This document shows, in pieces, positions 10,517 through 20,600 of a stretch of 64,000 nt of DNA (within the stretch, counting starts at the first letter, position 1; each line of letters begins with the position of its first letter). Made by a program: the position numbers and the translations under genes. Source of the stretch: Pyrus communis (lineage: Eukaryota > Streptophyta > Magnoliopsida > Rosales > Rosaceae); the NCBI RefSeq assembly GCF_963583255.1, contig NC_084814.1, positions 20,910,262 to 20,974,261 of the forward strand, written 5' to 3'. The notes below the pieces were generated by a model. The model was not told where the DNA came from and ran no database searches. It worked only from the letters and a program-made list of their open reading frames with translations.

Positions 10517-10720
10517 ATGGCGACGAGTTCGACGATACTGAAGGCAGGGCTGGTGATAGCTGGGATGTGCATAGGCAGTTACATAGTGGGCCCACCTCTA
10601 TACTGGCACATCATGGAGGGCTTAGTCGCCGTCTCCCACTTTTCTTCTTCCTCCTCTTTCGCTTGCCCTTCCTGCACTGGCGATTGCTTTTATCACCCTC
10701 TCCTCCATCCCCATTGGTAA
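10517..10720 (+). pseudogene. DUF1068-family first exon, orphaned, unit 1
   Basis: The 67-aa frame begins MATSSTILKAGLVIAGMCI and continues GSYIVGPPLYWHIMEGL, then a serine run and CPSCTGDC. This is the signal-anchor N-terminus of plant DUF1068 proteins. The expected PLLSIPIG end is present at DNA level but out of frame (it reads PLLHPHW then stop), probably from a ~2-nt deletion; the stop itself lies in the old donor (GTAATG). None of the remaining exons, which encode a coiled-coil C-terminus, follow. The function of the family is poorly known. Confidence 0.7.
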
Positions 10721-11057
10721 TGACATAAAAGCACATGTGACATTCATCATTGAGCTGTCTCTAATTAATAAAAATATATCATTGATTAAGTTCAAAACAA
10801 AAATATGTCATTGATATATAATTAAATATTGTAAAGTTTTTATCAAATTTTTACTAAATTAGCTTAAAATAAAATAGTATGTATGGTTATACTGTTAAGA
10901 ATCAATAATTATCTTATTAAATTATAGGGTTAATCTCATTTTACTACCCTAAAATTTCTTGGTTTTCAACATTTGGCACATGAAGTTTTTTTCATCCCAG
11001 AGTGGTACATAAAGTTATAATTTTGGGACACTTTCATACATCCGTTAAGGTTGTTGT

Positions 11058-11251
11058 TGACACACCCTGACCAAAATCAAGGCATGCTGGCCAGACCCAC
11101 TCATCGCGCACTCATGTACTTAAACACTTTTAGGTTTTAATTTATTCACATTTTATACACTGTCACACTTTATAGCTTCGTCACATTCCTGGTGTCGGCC
11201 AGCACAGTTCGATTCGGGGCCCTAGTATACATTCCGGTTTGGGATGTGTCA
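11058..11251. mobile_element. 194-bp solo LTR nested in the MULE left TIR, unit 1
   Basis: Begins TGACACACCC and ends GGATGTGTCA, with a perfect 5-bp duplication GTTGT at 11053-11057 and 11252-11256. TG...CA ends and a 5-bp duplication mark a solo LTR. Copies at 29297-29490 and 53557-53750. Confidence 0.8.
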
Positions 11252-12660
11252 GTTGTTAACTGATAACGTGGCATACACGTGAATAATGACTGGGCGTCAC
11301 ATGGATATTAAAAATTAAAACAAATATAATTAAATAATAAAAACTAAAAAAATTTTAAAAAAATTAAAAATTTTGGGCGTATGCACCCACCCTTCTCCTT
11401 CACCCCTTCCGACCCCCATCATTTTTCTTCTCTGCACCCACCCTTCTCCCTCATCCCTTTCGACCCCCATCCCTTTTCTCTTCTGCACCCACCCTTCGTC
11501 GTCATTTTTGGACTTTACCCGCTCCATTTCTTTCTCTCACTCCCTCCCACATCTCTCTCCATCAATGGCCTCCATCTTCGACGTTACTGTCGTTGGAGGT
11601 AGCATAGCCCGTAACACTACTCCTAGTAGAGGGCGAAGATGGTACCGTTGTTTTTATTTTTTATTTTTTGCTCCCAAAATTTTGTTTTCAGTTTTGTTTG
11701 AAAAAGGCAACGACAATTCAAACACAAAAAGAGACTCAGAGACTCAGAGAAAGAGAGAGAGTGTGTGTGACAGAGAGTTTTGGCGACTGAAACGCTGTTC
11801 AGAAACCTCCGAAACTCTCATTTTCTTTTGGATTTAGGATTTCGGATTTCATTTCCTCCTCCTTTTAAAATTCAAAATCTTAAACATTTCTCCCCAAAAT
11901 TCCAGCTCGGAATTTCAAGCAAGCGCCTTGAATCGTGCAATTTAGGGTTTTTGTTGGTTCTCGATTCACCAGTAAGCTTTTTTATCCCAGCCAGCTCAAT
12001 TCGGTAATTAAAGTTTCATTCTTCATTAATTTTCGAATTTTTTTCAATTAAAATTTTCATTTTTCGCATGTTTTGTGAGAAAATAGGATTGCCCAATAAA
12101 TTTGAATTCTCAGAATTTGCCCCTTTATGTGAATTTGTTGAATTGGGTTTGCTTAATTTGATTGGAAAATTGTGTGGAAAGAAAAAAAGTAAACGATGTC
12201 AAATTTGGAAGGTGGGAAGAAGAGGGGCGGAGATTCCGGTAATCGGAAATTTTGGAGGTGATCTTGATGTCGGCGAAGCTCACGCAGTGGGAGCGCTTCT
12301 GCTTGATTCTTAGGGCTATTGTTTCCGGTTTGGTCTCGGAGTTGCAGGGCTCATTAGGGCCGTCAGAGGCCATTGGAAATGGAAGAATCGGAGAAGGGAA
12401 TTGGGGAGATTAGGGTTTACAGTTTGAATTAGGACGGAGCAGTGTGCTGTGTGTCAGAGAGATGTGGGAGGGAAAGAGAGAAATGGAGTGGGTGGAGTCG
12501 AAAAGGGAGGGGGAAGGGTGGGTGCATGGGGGATAAGGGAGGGGGGGGGGTCGGAAGGGGTGAGGGAGAAGGGTAGGTGCAGACGCCCAAATTTTTATTT
12601 TATTGTAATTTTTTTAGTTTTTATTATTTTATTAATTTATTTTCCTTTTTAATATCCACG

Positions 12661-13004
12661 TGTTGTTAGATCCCATATCGTCCAAGGAAGAGGATCCTCT
12701 ATACCTTATATGTACATGCCCACCTCCATATAGCGCGAGGCCTTTTGGGAGCTCACTGGCTTCGGGTTCTATCGGAACTCCGAAGTTAAGCAAGTTCGCG
12801 CGAGAGCAATTTCAGGATGGGTGACCCAGTGGGAAGTTCTCGTCTGAGTTCCCAGAAACAAAACCGTGAGGGCGTGGTCAGGGCCCAAAACGGATAATAT
12901 CGTGCTATGGCAGAGTCGAGCCCGAGATGTGGTGGAGCCTGGATTAGGATGTGTGGTGGAGCCTGGATTAGGATGTGTGGTGGAGCCTGGATTAGGATGT
13001 GACA
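12661..13004 (+). mobile_element. Cassandra-type solo LTR with 5S rRNA-like segment, unit 1
   Basis: Inserted in the right MULE TIR and flanked by CACGTG duplications (12657-12662 and 13003-13008). 12757-12855 matches 5S rRNA, including the internal promoter words GAAGTTAAGC and GGATGGGTGACCC, as is characteristic of Cassandra TRIM LTRs. The 3' part has three copies of a 24-bp unit (GGTGGAGCCTGGATTAGGAT...), where units 2 and 3 have two. The 6-bp duplication makes the exact ends ambiguous by 1-4 nt. Confidence 0.85.
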
Positions 13005-13201
13005 CGTGATGCTTAATCATTGTCCACGTGGATGACACGTCATCAGTTAAAGGAAAACTTAACAGCAACCTTAACAGATGTATGAAAGTGTCCCAAAATT
13101 ATAACTTTATGTACCACTCTGGAATGAAAAAACCTTCATGTACCAAATGTTGAAAACCAAGAAACTTTAGGATAGTAAACTGAGATTAACTCTAGATTAT
13201 A

Positions 13202-14097
13202 AGTACTATGTATCAAAAAGTTATTCATTTATTTATCTTATATATAAAGCCAATGGCCCAATAAAGTGTTTTTTGGTGTTACAAGCTTCACCAAAAATAA
13301 TTAGACAGAAATGCTCATCAAACAAAAAACTTCAAAAACAAACCAAATAATGCATCAAATGTGGCAGGGGTATTTTTGTCATTTTAATAGTGTTGTTTAA
13401 TGATTAATTTTTTTTGTACAGGTTTTTTTTTAATAATTAGTACCTTACAATAAACTAGCAATAATGTAATTCAATCAGTTGTTCATTAAATATTATTTTC
13501 TCTATTTTTAAACATGTTCAAAACATCTTAAAAGACATGTAATGCTGGCTATAAAAAATGTCTTCCGGACGTGGATAATAATGTAATTAAATTATTTGTC
13601 AAATGATTTTTTTTTTTTTAACAAACGATATTATCTAGACTAAGGGAGAGGGGGGTGGATTTAGCCTCACAATGAGCTAGCAATAATGTGATTCAATTAG
13701 TTGTTTATTAAATATTATTTTCTCTATTCTTAATGTAAATTCAATAGAGACTGATTTTATTACGTGGCTTCAGCTGCTTTAATTAGTTTATAAGGGGTTT
13801 CTTCATGATCTAAGATTATTCGTTTGCTTCAAATACTTGACTTTCTTTTTGTCAATTTACGCATATAAAATACATTTAAAACGTGTAAGTCGCGCATAGC
13901 ATGCCGTGATTCAAAAAATGCCTTCTGCACAAGCATGAGCGCGTGCATGAAGGTTAGTACGTTATATGAGAATGGGACCTATATAAATATTTTATAATAT
14001 ATTATCTTACAAATTTAGCCAACTTTTAAATTAGCACGTTATAAACCGGCCAAGAATATTTAATGGATTTATCGGGAATTTTGAAAATAACCGCCTC
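13202..14097. other. Spacer with a ~65-bp direct repeat, unit 1
   Basis: No gene. ~13444-13510 and ~13672-13738 are direct repeats around AGCAATAATG and TATTATTTTCTCTATT. Between them lies a shortened relative of the SINE-like repeat at 5825, including its G-rich tract. Equivalents: 31413-32308 and 55674-56567. Confidence 0.45.
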
Positions 14098-14700
14098 GTG
14101 CCCCATGCACGGCCAGCAGCTCGAATGATCGCGGCTCTGCCTGAGTCAGACCGCGGGGCTCTTCTCCCCAAGCTCCGGGCCAAGCGAACTGCCGTCGGAG
14201 CCGTGGAGTCGAAGCCTCACCGGCCGGTGCCCCCACATCGCCACCACCGCGAATATTTTCGTGTACAGCACTCAGTCTTACATTGGATAGAGTCTACTAG
14301 CATGCGCGCGCAATTCGGGATAGCTACGGCTTTGGTTAGTTCTTTGGCGCATTTTATCGAACTTTTTTTGTAGGCAATTGAAGTTTTATGTTATTCTTGG
14401 TTCGTTTCGAAGTTGAAAGTTTTCGGCTTGATTAATTTGACTGTATGAAAGTGAGAGCTCTGTAATTAAGATATTATTTTTGAAGAAACATGGTGTTTTA
14501 ATATAGAATTAGTGGAGTTAATTTGGTTGTTAATTGTCTGGTTTTGCGTTTTTAGATACAACGCATATGAACGGAAGAGATTGGGTCATAATATTGTAGA
14601 CAAGGTTGTGACTGTTTCTGTATTTCCAACTTCGGATATGCAGTAATATGCATAGTTGTTGCCTTCTTTCGGATATGCTGTAATTTGCATAGTCGTTGCC

Positions 14701-14786
14701 CACAGATTACCGTGATTACAATCTTAGAAATCTGCACGTTGCCCGCGGATTACCATGATTACTTTATTAGGAATCTGCACGATGCG
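14701..14786 (+). repeat. 43-bp tandem duplication in an ELP3 exon, unit 1
   Basis: 14701-14743 and 14744-14786 both encode versions of DYRDY..RNLHD of ELP3. Just upstream, 14631-14663 and 14666-14700 form a second tandem pair around ATATGCAGTAATATGCATAG. Confidence 0.75.
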
Positions 14787-14961
14787 TTATTTGGCCACTG
14801 TGGAAGAGGCTGTTGCCTACTCTGTGCACGGTGCTGCTAAATGTATTGGAATGACCGTTAAAAACGTGAGTTTTTAGTTTCATTTTTGAAGATCTTAGTA
14901 CCCATCTTTGCAGTCATGTATATAAATTGGTTTACACTTCACTAAATTTTAACTTCAGAAT

Positions 14962-15356
14962 CAATAGCGGAGTTAGAAACTTTTTACCGGGTGGGCTAGC
15001 TCAAAAATTTAAATCTTTATAAATAAAGAAACTTGATACCTTATTTTTCATAGTATCAGCTAGCTTAAAAAATTCACAAGGTGAGCCAAAAAATTTTGTA
15101 ATTAAACAAATACGTGTTAAAATTAAACAAATCCAAACTTGTACACGTACAAGAAGCGATGAGAAAAATAATGTAAGAAAAAGAGATGATTTGCAAACTG
15201 TATTATATAATTTTATATAGTTAAACCTAAAGAATTCGAATTAGTGACTAAATATTTGATGGGCTACATTCGAAAATCAATCAAAATTACATGTAAAATT
15301 TTATTTTTCACCGCAAGCTACAGCCCAGGGCAGCCCTTAACTTGGCTCCGCCAGTG
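14962..15356. mobile_element. hAT-like nonautonomous element in ELP3 intron, unit 1
   Basis: 395 bp with TIRs related to CACTGGCGGAGC, flanked by a perfect 8-bp duplication TTCAGAAT (14954-14961 and 15357-15364), the hallmark of hAT. No transposase. Copies at 33173-33571 and 57432-57830. Confidence 0.8.
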
Positions 15357-16054
15357 TTCAGAATATGTTGTGCTCTCCCTTAACTCAGCTCGAACATTTT
15401 ATGGAACTCTAGTTGGTTTTGGTTTTACCAATCATCTTCTCTAAGTTCAGACGAGGCTTTGTATGGCAATAATTTTTATGCAAAGCCGATTATACCTAGT
15501 ACTTTCTGGACTATTTACAATATGCATTTTGCAGTGTGTGCTAGTCGTTCATGTTGATTTACTATTTTTTTTTTCCACCCTAATGATTTTAAGCATTTCC
15601 TCTTGGTTGTCAGACGCATGATGCCTAATCTTCCAAATGAAGGGTTAGGGTGAGACATGGGTAGTATCCCGGGAGTTTGAGAGCCCCTCGTTCAGAGCAG
15701 ATGGGCTTAAAATTTATCCAACACTCGTGATCCGTGGAACTGGACTCTGTGAGCTTTGGGAACCGGCAGGTATGTTTGTATTGTTGATTCCCTTCTTTTC
15801 AGCGATGTTGGTGGTAGTTTATTATCTCCATATTCAGGCATAGAAATTACCCACCTGAGCAACTTGTGGACATTTTGGCACAGATCCTAGCCATGGTGCC
15901 CCCTTGGACACGTGTTTACAGAGTTCAGCGAGACATTCCAATGCCTATAGTAACTTCTGGGGTTGAGAAAGGAAATCTTTGCGAGTTACCTTTGGCTCGG
16001 ATGGAAGACTTGGGCCTAACCCTAGAATAAAACATTACCGAACATTCTTGATGG

Positions 16055-16810
16055 TTCTAGGACAAACATCACAAAATTAGGCCGGAACAAGTGGAGCTTG
16101 TTCATTGTGATTATAAGGCATGTGAAGGATGAGAAACATTTCTTTCATATGAAGATACTCGCCACGTATTCCTTTATATATATATGTGTGAGAGAGTGCT
16201 TCTTCACATGAAATCATCATTCTATTCTTCTTATGTGCAAATGTGTTGCGCTGATAAAAGATGAATACTTGGGGAGATGATGATTATAACATTGAGTAGA
16301 ATATCTAATTTTCGCTTCAGCATATAGATGAACTTAGGATCTCACCGTTCCAGAACTTGCTGTTTCTCTGATTTGCATATTGATTTGTGACAGAATCTTA
16401 TGGCTTGCGTTTTCTCTCATGAGCAGGTTGTGTATACTGATACTTAAGAGGATTTTGTTTTTATTCTATCATTAAACAGGATATTCTCATTGGGTTGCTG
16501 CAATTTAGGACGTACATCCAAAACCAGACCAAGTGGAGCTTGTGCGGCAAATGAAGGATGGGAAACATTTCTTTCGTATGAAGAAACTCGCCAGGTATTC
16601 CTTCTATATATGTGGTAGAGTGCTTCTTCACACGAAATGATCATTCTGTTCTTGTCATGTGAAATTTGCGTGTCTCGGATTTGCTTAGTAATTTGTGCAC
16701 ACGTTCTTATGGCTTGAGTTTTTCCAGGTGAGCAGGTTGTGTAACATGATTTTGTTATTATTCTTTTCGTAAACAGGATTCTCTCGTTGGGTTGCTACGA
16801 TTAAGAAAGT
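16055..16810 (+). repeat. Internal duplication of an ELP3 exon-intron block, unit 1
   Basis: ~16055-16510 and ~16500-16810 are diverged tandem copies. Each holds the CAAGTGGAGCTTGT exon (PEEVELV region), an intron beginning TATTCCTT, GTTGTGTA before the acceptor, and the start of the next exon (GGATATTCTCATTGGGTTGC in the first, GGATTCTCTCGTTGGGTTGC in the second). Confidence 0.8.
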
Positions 16811-17300
16811 GAGGCCAGAATACTACTTGTCCCAAATGCTTGGCGGGAATACTACTTGTCCCAGATCAATGAGTAGTGCTCTGGTGTTCGTGAGCTCCAT
16901 GTTTATGGGACTGCTGTTCCAGTTCATGGGTGAATTCTGACAAGCTGCAACACCAGGTAATGTAGCTTGTACATCAACTGTTTTATGTTACCGTTAGTGT
17001 TGAGATTAATTTATTGGGTGATAATGTACTCTGATTGATTCAAACAGGATTATGGTACCCTGGAGGAGTCCGAGCGGATTGCTAGCAAGGAGCATCGATA
17101 GAAAAAGATTGCCTAAGCTTGAAGGGAAACAATCCAAAAAAAGACTAGTTTATACTTTATACAACAAATGACTAAGACTTTATTGTTAGCACATTGAATT
17201 GGACGACGTCCAAAGAAGACAAATTTTCAACAGCAAACTTGAACCAGAAGAACCTCTTAATGAATCTATCTAGCTATTTTTCTTATTACTTTTTTATTCT

Positions 17301-18014
17301 TCAATCTTGATGCTGATCTTCTGCTTCAGACTGTAATCCTCGAAAGCTATAACTATTGGTTGCAAACTGAATAGTTGCTGTTAGAAACTCTTTCATTGCA
17401 CACGAATAAGCTCTGACAACTTTGCTGACAAAAATTGTCATCTGTCTTATGAAATTAACCCCCTCAAACAAGTATGGACACAAGAAAGTTGCGGCTTCAA
17501 CTATGAAGATAATGCACTGGACCCCCTTCGAAAAATAGCCAACTAAGTTAATGAAAGCTTTCAGGTCTTGGGCTGCTTTGCTTTGAAAAATGATCTTCGC
17601 AGATTTGAATACTCGTTGAATTACTTTCTTGATGTCACCCACCGAAATCTTGAAGCGTTCCGAAGTTTTCCACCGCGCAGAGGACCGATATTTTCCGGTG
17701 ATGGGTTTTCCAGCAATACACTTTGTAACGGTTGCAAACTCTGCGCTCAATAGTGTATCGACTTCTGATCGGGTTGCCCCACATTGATCAATGTCTAAAA
17801 CCTTGATGAGTTCTTGAAAACATTGCAGGTCTGACCTCTCTTCATCCCCTCGAAGCTTTCCAGCAACTGATTGTTTAACAAACTCGGACTCAAACTCAAA
17901 CTCAGACATCAGTAGAATATCAACTTCTGACTTCATGGATGGATTCTGCTTTGTTCCATTAATCTCGAACGCCATCTTGGTCAGTTCTTGTTCGTCTACT
18001 CGGTCTCCTGACAT
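17301..18014 (-). CDS. Unknown 237-aa protein, unit 1
   Basis: A single-exon frame, open in all three units at full length. The N-terminal half has an internal repeat: KSEVDILLMSEF...AGK (~res 28-53) and RSEVDTLLSAEF...AGK (~res 82-103). A basic linker follows, then a hydrophobic segment at ~res 165-184 (GVQCIIFIVEAATFLCPYLF), which could be a TM helix or a buried amphipathic helix. The C-terminus is acidic. No family recognised. The start MSGDRVDEQE is supported by a TATA-like box at 18198-18205 and a CT-rich (minus strand) leader. It lies tail to tail with the ELP3 pseudogene. Differences between copies all change amino acids. Confidence 0.7.
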   Translation of the reverse strand: MSGDRVDEQELTKMAFEINGTKQNPSMKSEVDILLMSEFEFESEFVKQSVAGKLRGDEERSDLQCFQELIKVLDIDQCGATRSEVDTLLSAEFATVTKCIAGKPITGKYRSSARWKTSERFKISVGDIKKVIQRVFKSAKIIFQSKAAQDLKAFINLVGYFSKGVQCIIFIVEAATFLCPYLFEGVNFIRQMTIFVSKVVRAYSCAMKEFLTATIQFATNSYSFRGLQSEAEDQHQD

Positions 18015-18092
18015 TGTTGTTCTTTCTTTCGACGAATGATCTTTCTGGCGAAAGAATCAGCGTGAGTGTGACAGAGAGAGGGTCTCTGTAAA

Positions 18093-18097
18093 AAGAA

Positions 18098-18133
<36 letters not shown>
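18093..18133 (-). repeat. (GA)n / CT leader microsatellite, unit 1
   Basis: About 41 nt of GA (CT on the coding strand) between the TATA-like box and the ATG of the 237-aa gene, i.e. in its probable 5' UTR. Lengths differ: ~28 nt in unit 2 (41256-41283) and ~35 nt in unit 3 (60574-60608). Confidence 0.9.
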
Positions 18134-18143
<10 letters not shown>

Positions 18144-18197
18144 AAACGATTTTTGATTTTGGTGCGGTGCATGGGTGTGAATTTTGCGAAGAAATTC

Positions 18198-18205
18198 AAT
18201 ATATA
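18198..18205 (-). promoter_or_regulatory. TATA-like box of the 237-aa gene, unit 1
   Basis: AATATATA (TATATATT on the coding strand), ~185 bp upstream of the ATG and just before the CT-rich leader. Equivalents at 41347-41354 and 60668-60675. Confidence 0.5.
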
Positions 18206-18536
18206 CTAAAACTGAAAATCAACTGAAACGCTGTTCATAAGCACAGTGTAGTTCCGATTTTACCCTTGCTTAGTTTGTGTTATTACAAGGTTGCCATTCT
18301 TTCCGCTGAGTTCGTAGCTGGCGTTCTTTCTCTTCGACAACACAGTGATAAAACTCTCGAGTCCAACTGGCTGCAGACTCCATCAAACCCTAGAAATCGT
18401 TTTACTTTTTTGGGCATCCTCCTTTTTCTCCGTGCTCCTTGCTTTCCCCAACCTAGACTCCTCATCCTTTCCCCAAATGAGGAATCTGAAAGCCACAACC
18501 CAAACTCACTCATAGTAGCCCCTGCCTTGCCTCATT

Positions 18537-18890
18537 TAGACCTGTAAACGGATCGCGTTTATTGGGTTTGGATCGGGTTCAATCAGACCCGTTAAGTTAA
18601 CGAATTATCCGAACCCGACCTGTTAAGCTAACAGGTCATCCAAATCCAATCTGTTTCTCCCTTTAACAATTATTATTATTATTTTATTTTTTTTGTATAG
18701 AGTTTATTTTTTGTTGTGAAGACTTTACTGAAATTACTAAAATATCATCAACTAACGGGTTGACCTAAAGTGACCCATTATTTAATGGATTTTTAACGGG
18801 TTCACCCGTTAGCGACCCGACCCGTTAAACATCCACCCAAATACTAATATTAACAGGTTAGGTCGGGTCGGGTCCAAAATGCCAAGTCTA
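18537..18890. mobile_element. hAT-like MITE rich in CCCGTTAA words, unit 1
   Basis: 354 bp. Inverted ends TAGACCTG / CAAGTCTA and a near-perfect 8-bp duplication (GCCTCATT at 18529-18536, ACCTCATT at 18891-18898). The body has many ACCCGTTAA and GGGTCGGGT words. hAT family by TIR and duplication length. Confidence 0.8.
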
Positions 18891-19215
18891 ACCTCATTCC
18901 TCATATCCTGATGGTTCATTCTCTCCATACGATTCGATTTCGGTGAGTTCTTTGTGTTATGAATTCTGATATTCTGCGTATAATTTTGGTTTTTGGAATT
19001 TCAAATTTGTACCCTGACCTTGCTCTAATTAATTTTAATTTTGTCTATTATTGTTGGGTTTGAGTAAATTTCGAACCTTTTGTTTTCGTTCTTAAAATTT
19101 TTGAGTTCTGTTTGTTAAATATTTGTTAAAAGACCCAAATTTTCTGTTCGAACAATTTGTATAGCCTATGAAAATTGAACAAAAAGTCATATGATCCGTG
19201 ATTTCTTCCTTCTTG
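18891..19215. other. Spacer, unit 1
   Basis: No gene recognised. Equivalents at 42039-42363 and 61365-61689. Confidence 0.4.
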
Positions 19216-19345
19216 ATAGACCTGGCATTTTGGACCCGACCTAATAATATTAGGATTTGGATGGATTTATTGGTCGGGTCGGTAACGGGTGAAGCTGTTA
19301 ACAATCCGTTAAATAACGGGTTACTTTAGGTCAACCCGTTAGCAC
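19216..19345. mobile_element. Partial inverted copy of the CCCGTTAA MITE, unit 1
   Basis: Starts TAGACCTGGCATTTTGGACC, the inverse of the right end of the 18537 element, and ends within the GTTAACGGGT-type body. In unit 3 (61690-61745) most of it is deleted. Confidence 0.65.
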
Positions 19346-19842
19346 CCGTTGGTTGAAGATGTTTTAGTATTTTCATATAAAATTGGGATACTGTCTGCAG
19401 CAAACTAGCAGCAAATGCACAACTCCAAAAATCAAATAAGTTCTTTGACATGAAACAAAACTTTTAACCACGTTTCAACCATATAACGGACGAAACAAAC
19501 TAAAAATTGGCAGGCACTAGTTTGTGGGGTAAGTCTTCTCCAGGCACTGTTGACAGCAAGCCATTCATTTAAATCTTCTCCCATTCTCTTAGGTTGCCGT
19601 TGCCAAGTGTAGCATCAATATGTTTTCCAAGCTGAGCACCCTTGCTCCCTAAAATCAAATAAGTGCGATTATGAAGCCAAAAGCTTGCATCAAATGCACA
19701 GATCCTACCATCAGTACATTGAGTGATGAATGATGATATTCTAGTATGGTTGGGTCCATACTAAATATATGAATTCTAACAAACAACTAATTAAACCATG
19801 ACATCTAATATGGACATTTCATTAAATGTTTATTAATATTTG
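19346..19842. other. Spacer, unit 1
   Basis: No gene seen. Equivalents: 42501-42974 and 61746-62241. Confidence 0.4.
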
Positions 19843-19990
19843 AGGTGTGGTTCAGTTTCAGCGCGGTTTTCAAAAGCCAAAACCGAAACCAAACCATTTT
19901 CTACATTGCGGTTCGGTTTCAAAACTAAAACCGTTTCAAAACCGCAAAATTTTTGGTTCGTGTTTCGGTTCCAAGTGTCCACCCCTTCGT
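19843..19990. mobile_element. Decayed hAT-type end (GGTTTCGGTT-rich), unit 1
   Basis: Repeated AAACCG and CGGTTT words and a right end GTGTCCACCCC like the TAGGGGTGGACA termini of plant hAT elements. The left terminus is not identifiable. Equivalents at 42975-43135 and 62242-62420. Confidence 0.4.
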
Positions 19991-20017
19991 GTTGTGATTT
20001 AGGGCAAATCATTTCGA

Positions 20018-20600
20018 AAAATCGGTCTGGAGCTAGGCAGCGCCTAGGCGGGCTAGGCGGTTTTTTCATTATTATTAATTGTGTGTTTTTTTCATTTTAA
20101 TTGGTTTCATGGTGGTATACTTATAGAAATGGTGTACCTAATTTGCAAATGATGGATTTACTACAAATTCATCCAATAGTAAAACAAATTGGAGCACTTT
20201 TGAGGGGTTACATACAAAGAAAAGAAATAAATTAGATACAACCAGGTTAAATAATTTAGTCTATGTCCAATCCAATGCAAGGATCATGAACAAGAAGAAT
20301 TTAGTCTATTGTCCAAGAATACTCCTCATTATGATTGTATGCTTACTGTTTTTTAAATATTGAACTTTTTGGATGTATATACTTTGTGTATTCTTCTACT
20401 TCTATTTTTGCATTTTATCATTCTTTTATTATCCATACAAGTATAGTTTTTTTTAGGTATAAATAGGCACTTATTTGCACGATATATACTAAATTTACAT
20501 AAATCCGCCTAGGCTGCCTGAGCACTCGCCTAACCCGGCTAGCCGCATAGGCGCTAGGCCTCTGCTCACCGTCCGACTAGCGCCTAGCGTTTTTTTGAAC
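20018..20600. mobile_element. TIR element with GCCTAGGCG-rich arms, unit 1
   Basis: The left arm (AGCGCCTAGGCGGGCTAGGC) is inverted relative to a longer right arm (20504-20592, with GCCTAGGC and GGCGCTAGGCC). The interior is AT-rich with no gene. MITE-like, superfamily unassigned. Equivalents at 43164-43760 and 62452-63014, where the unit 3 right arm is shorter. Confidence 0.6.

Larger units (their letters stand above)
10927..13192. mobile_element. MULE-like element with long TIRs, unit 1 (2,266 bp)
   Basis: The ends (GGGTTAATCTC and its inverse) begin inverted repeats that extend ~300 bp inward once nested insertions are removed. A 9-bp target duplication flanks it: TAAATTATA at 10918-10926 and TAGATTATA at 13193-13201, one mismatch. 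Nine-bp duplications with long TIRs indicate Mutator. There is no transposase. The centre (11560-12460) is GC-richer, with leader-like CT and GA tracts and short frames, as in a Pack-MULE that carries host gene pieces; the donor gene is not recognised. The left TIR has CACCC-rich ~50-bp direct repeats (11382-11500). Confidence 0.8.
14098..17115 (+). pseudogene. ELP3: ELP3 pseudogene with introns, unit 1 (copy B)
   Basis: Pieces of Elongator subunit 3 occur in correct order: MIAALPESDRGALLPKLRAK (14125 on); RCPHIATTANIFVYS (14225-14269); ADYHDYFIRNLHDA and VEEAVAYSVHGAAKCIGMT (14744-14862); [20 protein letters not shown] (15680-15760); the [20 protein letters not shown] exon (15840-16030); PEEVELV-type sequence (~16090-16130 and ~16530-16570); LVGLLRLR and GRNTTCP (16790-16862); ERIASKEHR (17080-17110). 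The RPDYC exon is missing. The second and third radical-SAM cysteines are Phe (14258) and Ser (14267). Stops and frameshifts are frequent. Retained introns mean DNA-level duplication, not retroposition. Confidence 0.9.

Noticed and set aside
11373..11837. 154-aa frame with THPSP repeats as a gene
   Set aside because: Low-complexity reading of CACCC repeats within the MULE TIR; disrupted by an indel in unit 2.
12757..12855. A 5S rRNA gene
   Set aside because: Only part of 5S is present and the flanks match a Cassandra LTR with CACGTG target duplications; it is a promoter-bearing LTR, not an rRNA gene.
14098..14373. 91-aa frame as a small gene
   Set aside because: It is frameshifted ELP3 exon sequence; its conservation in the three units only reflects the recent duplication.
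4856..17115. Exon shuffling or trans-splicing of one ELP3 gene
   Set aside because: The intron following the RPDYC exon is also present in the larger pseudogene, so there are two decayed copies and not one scrambled gene.
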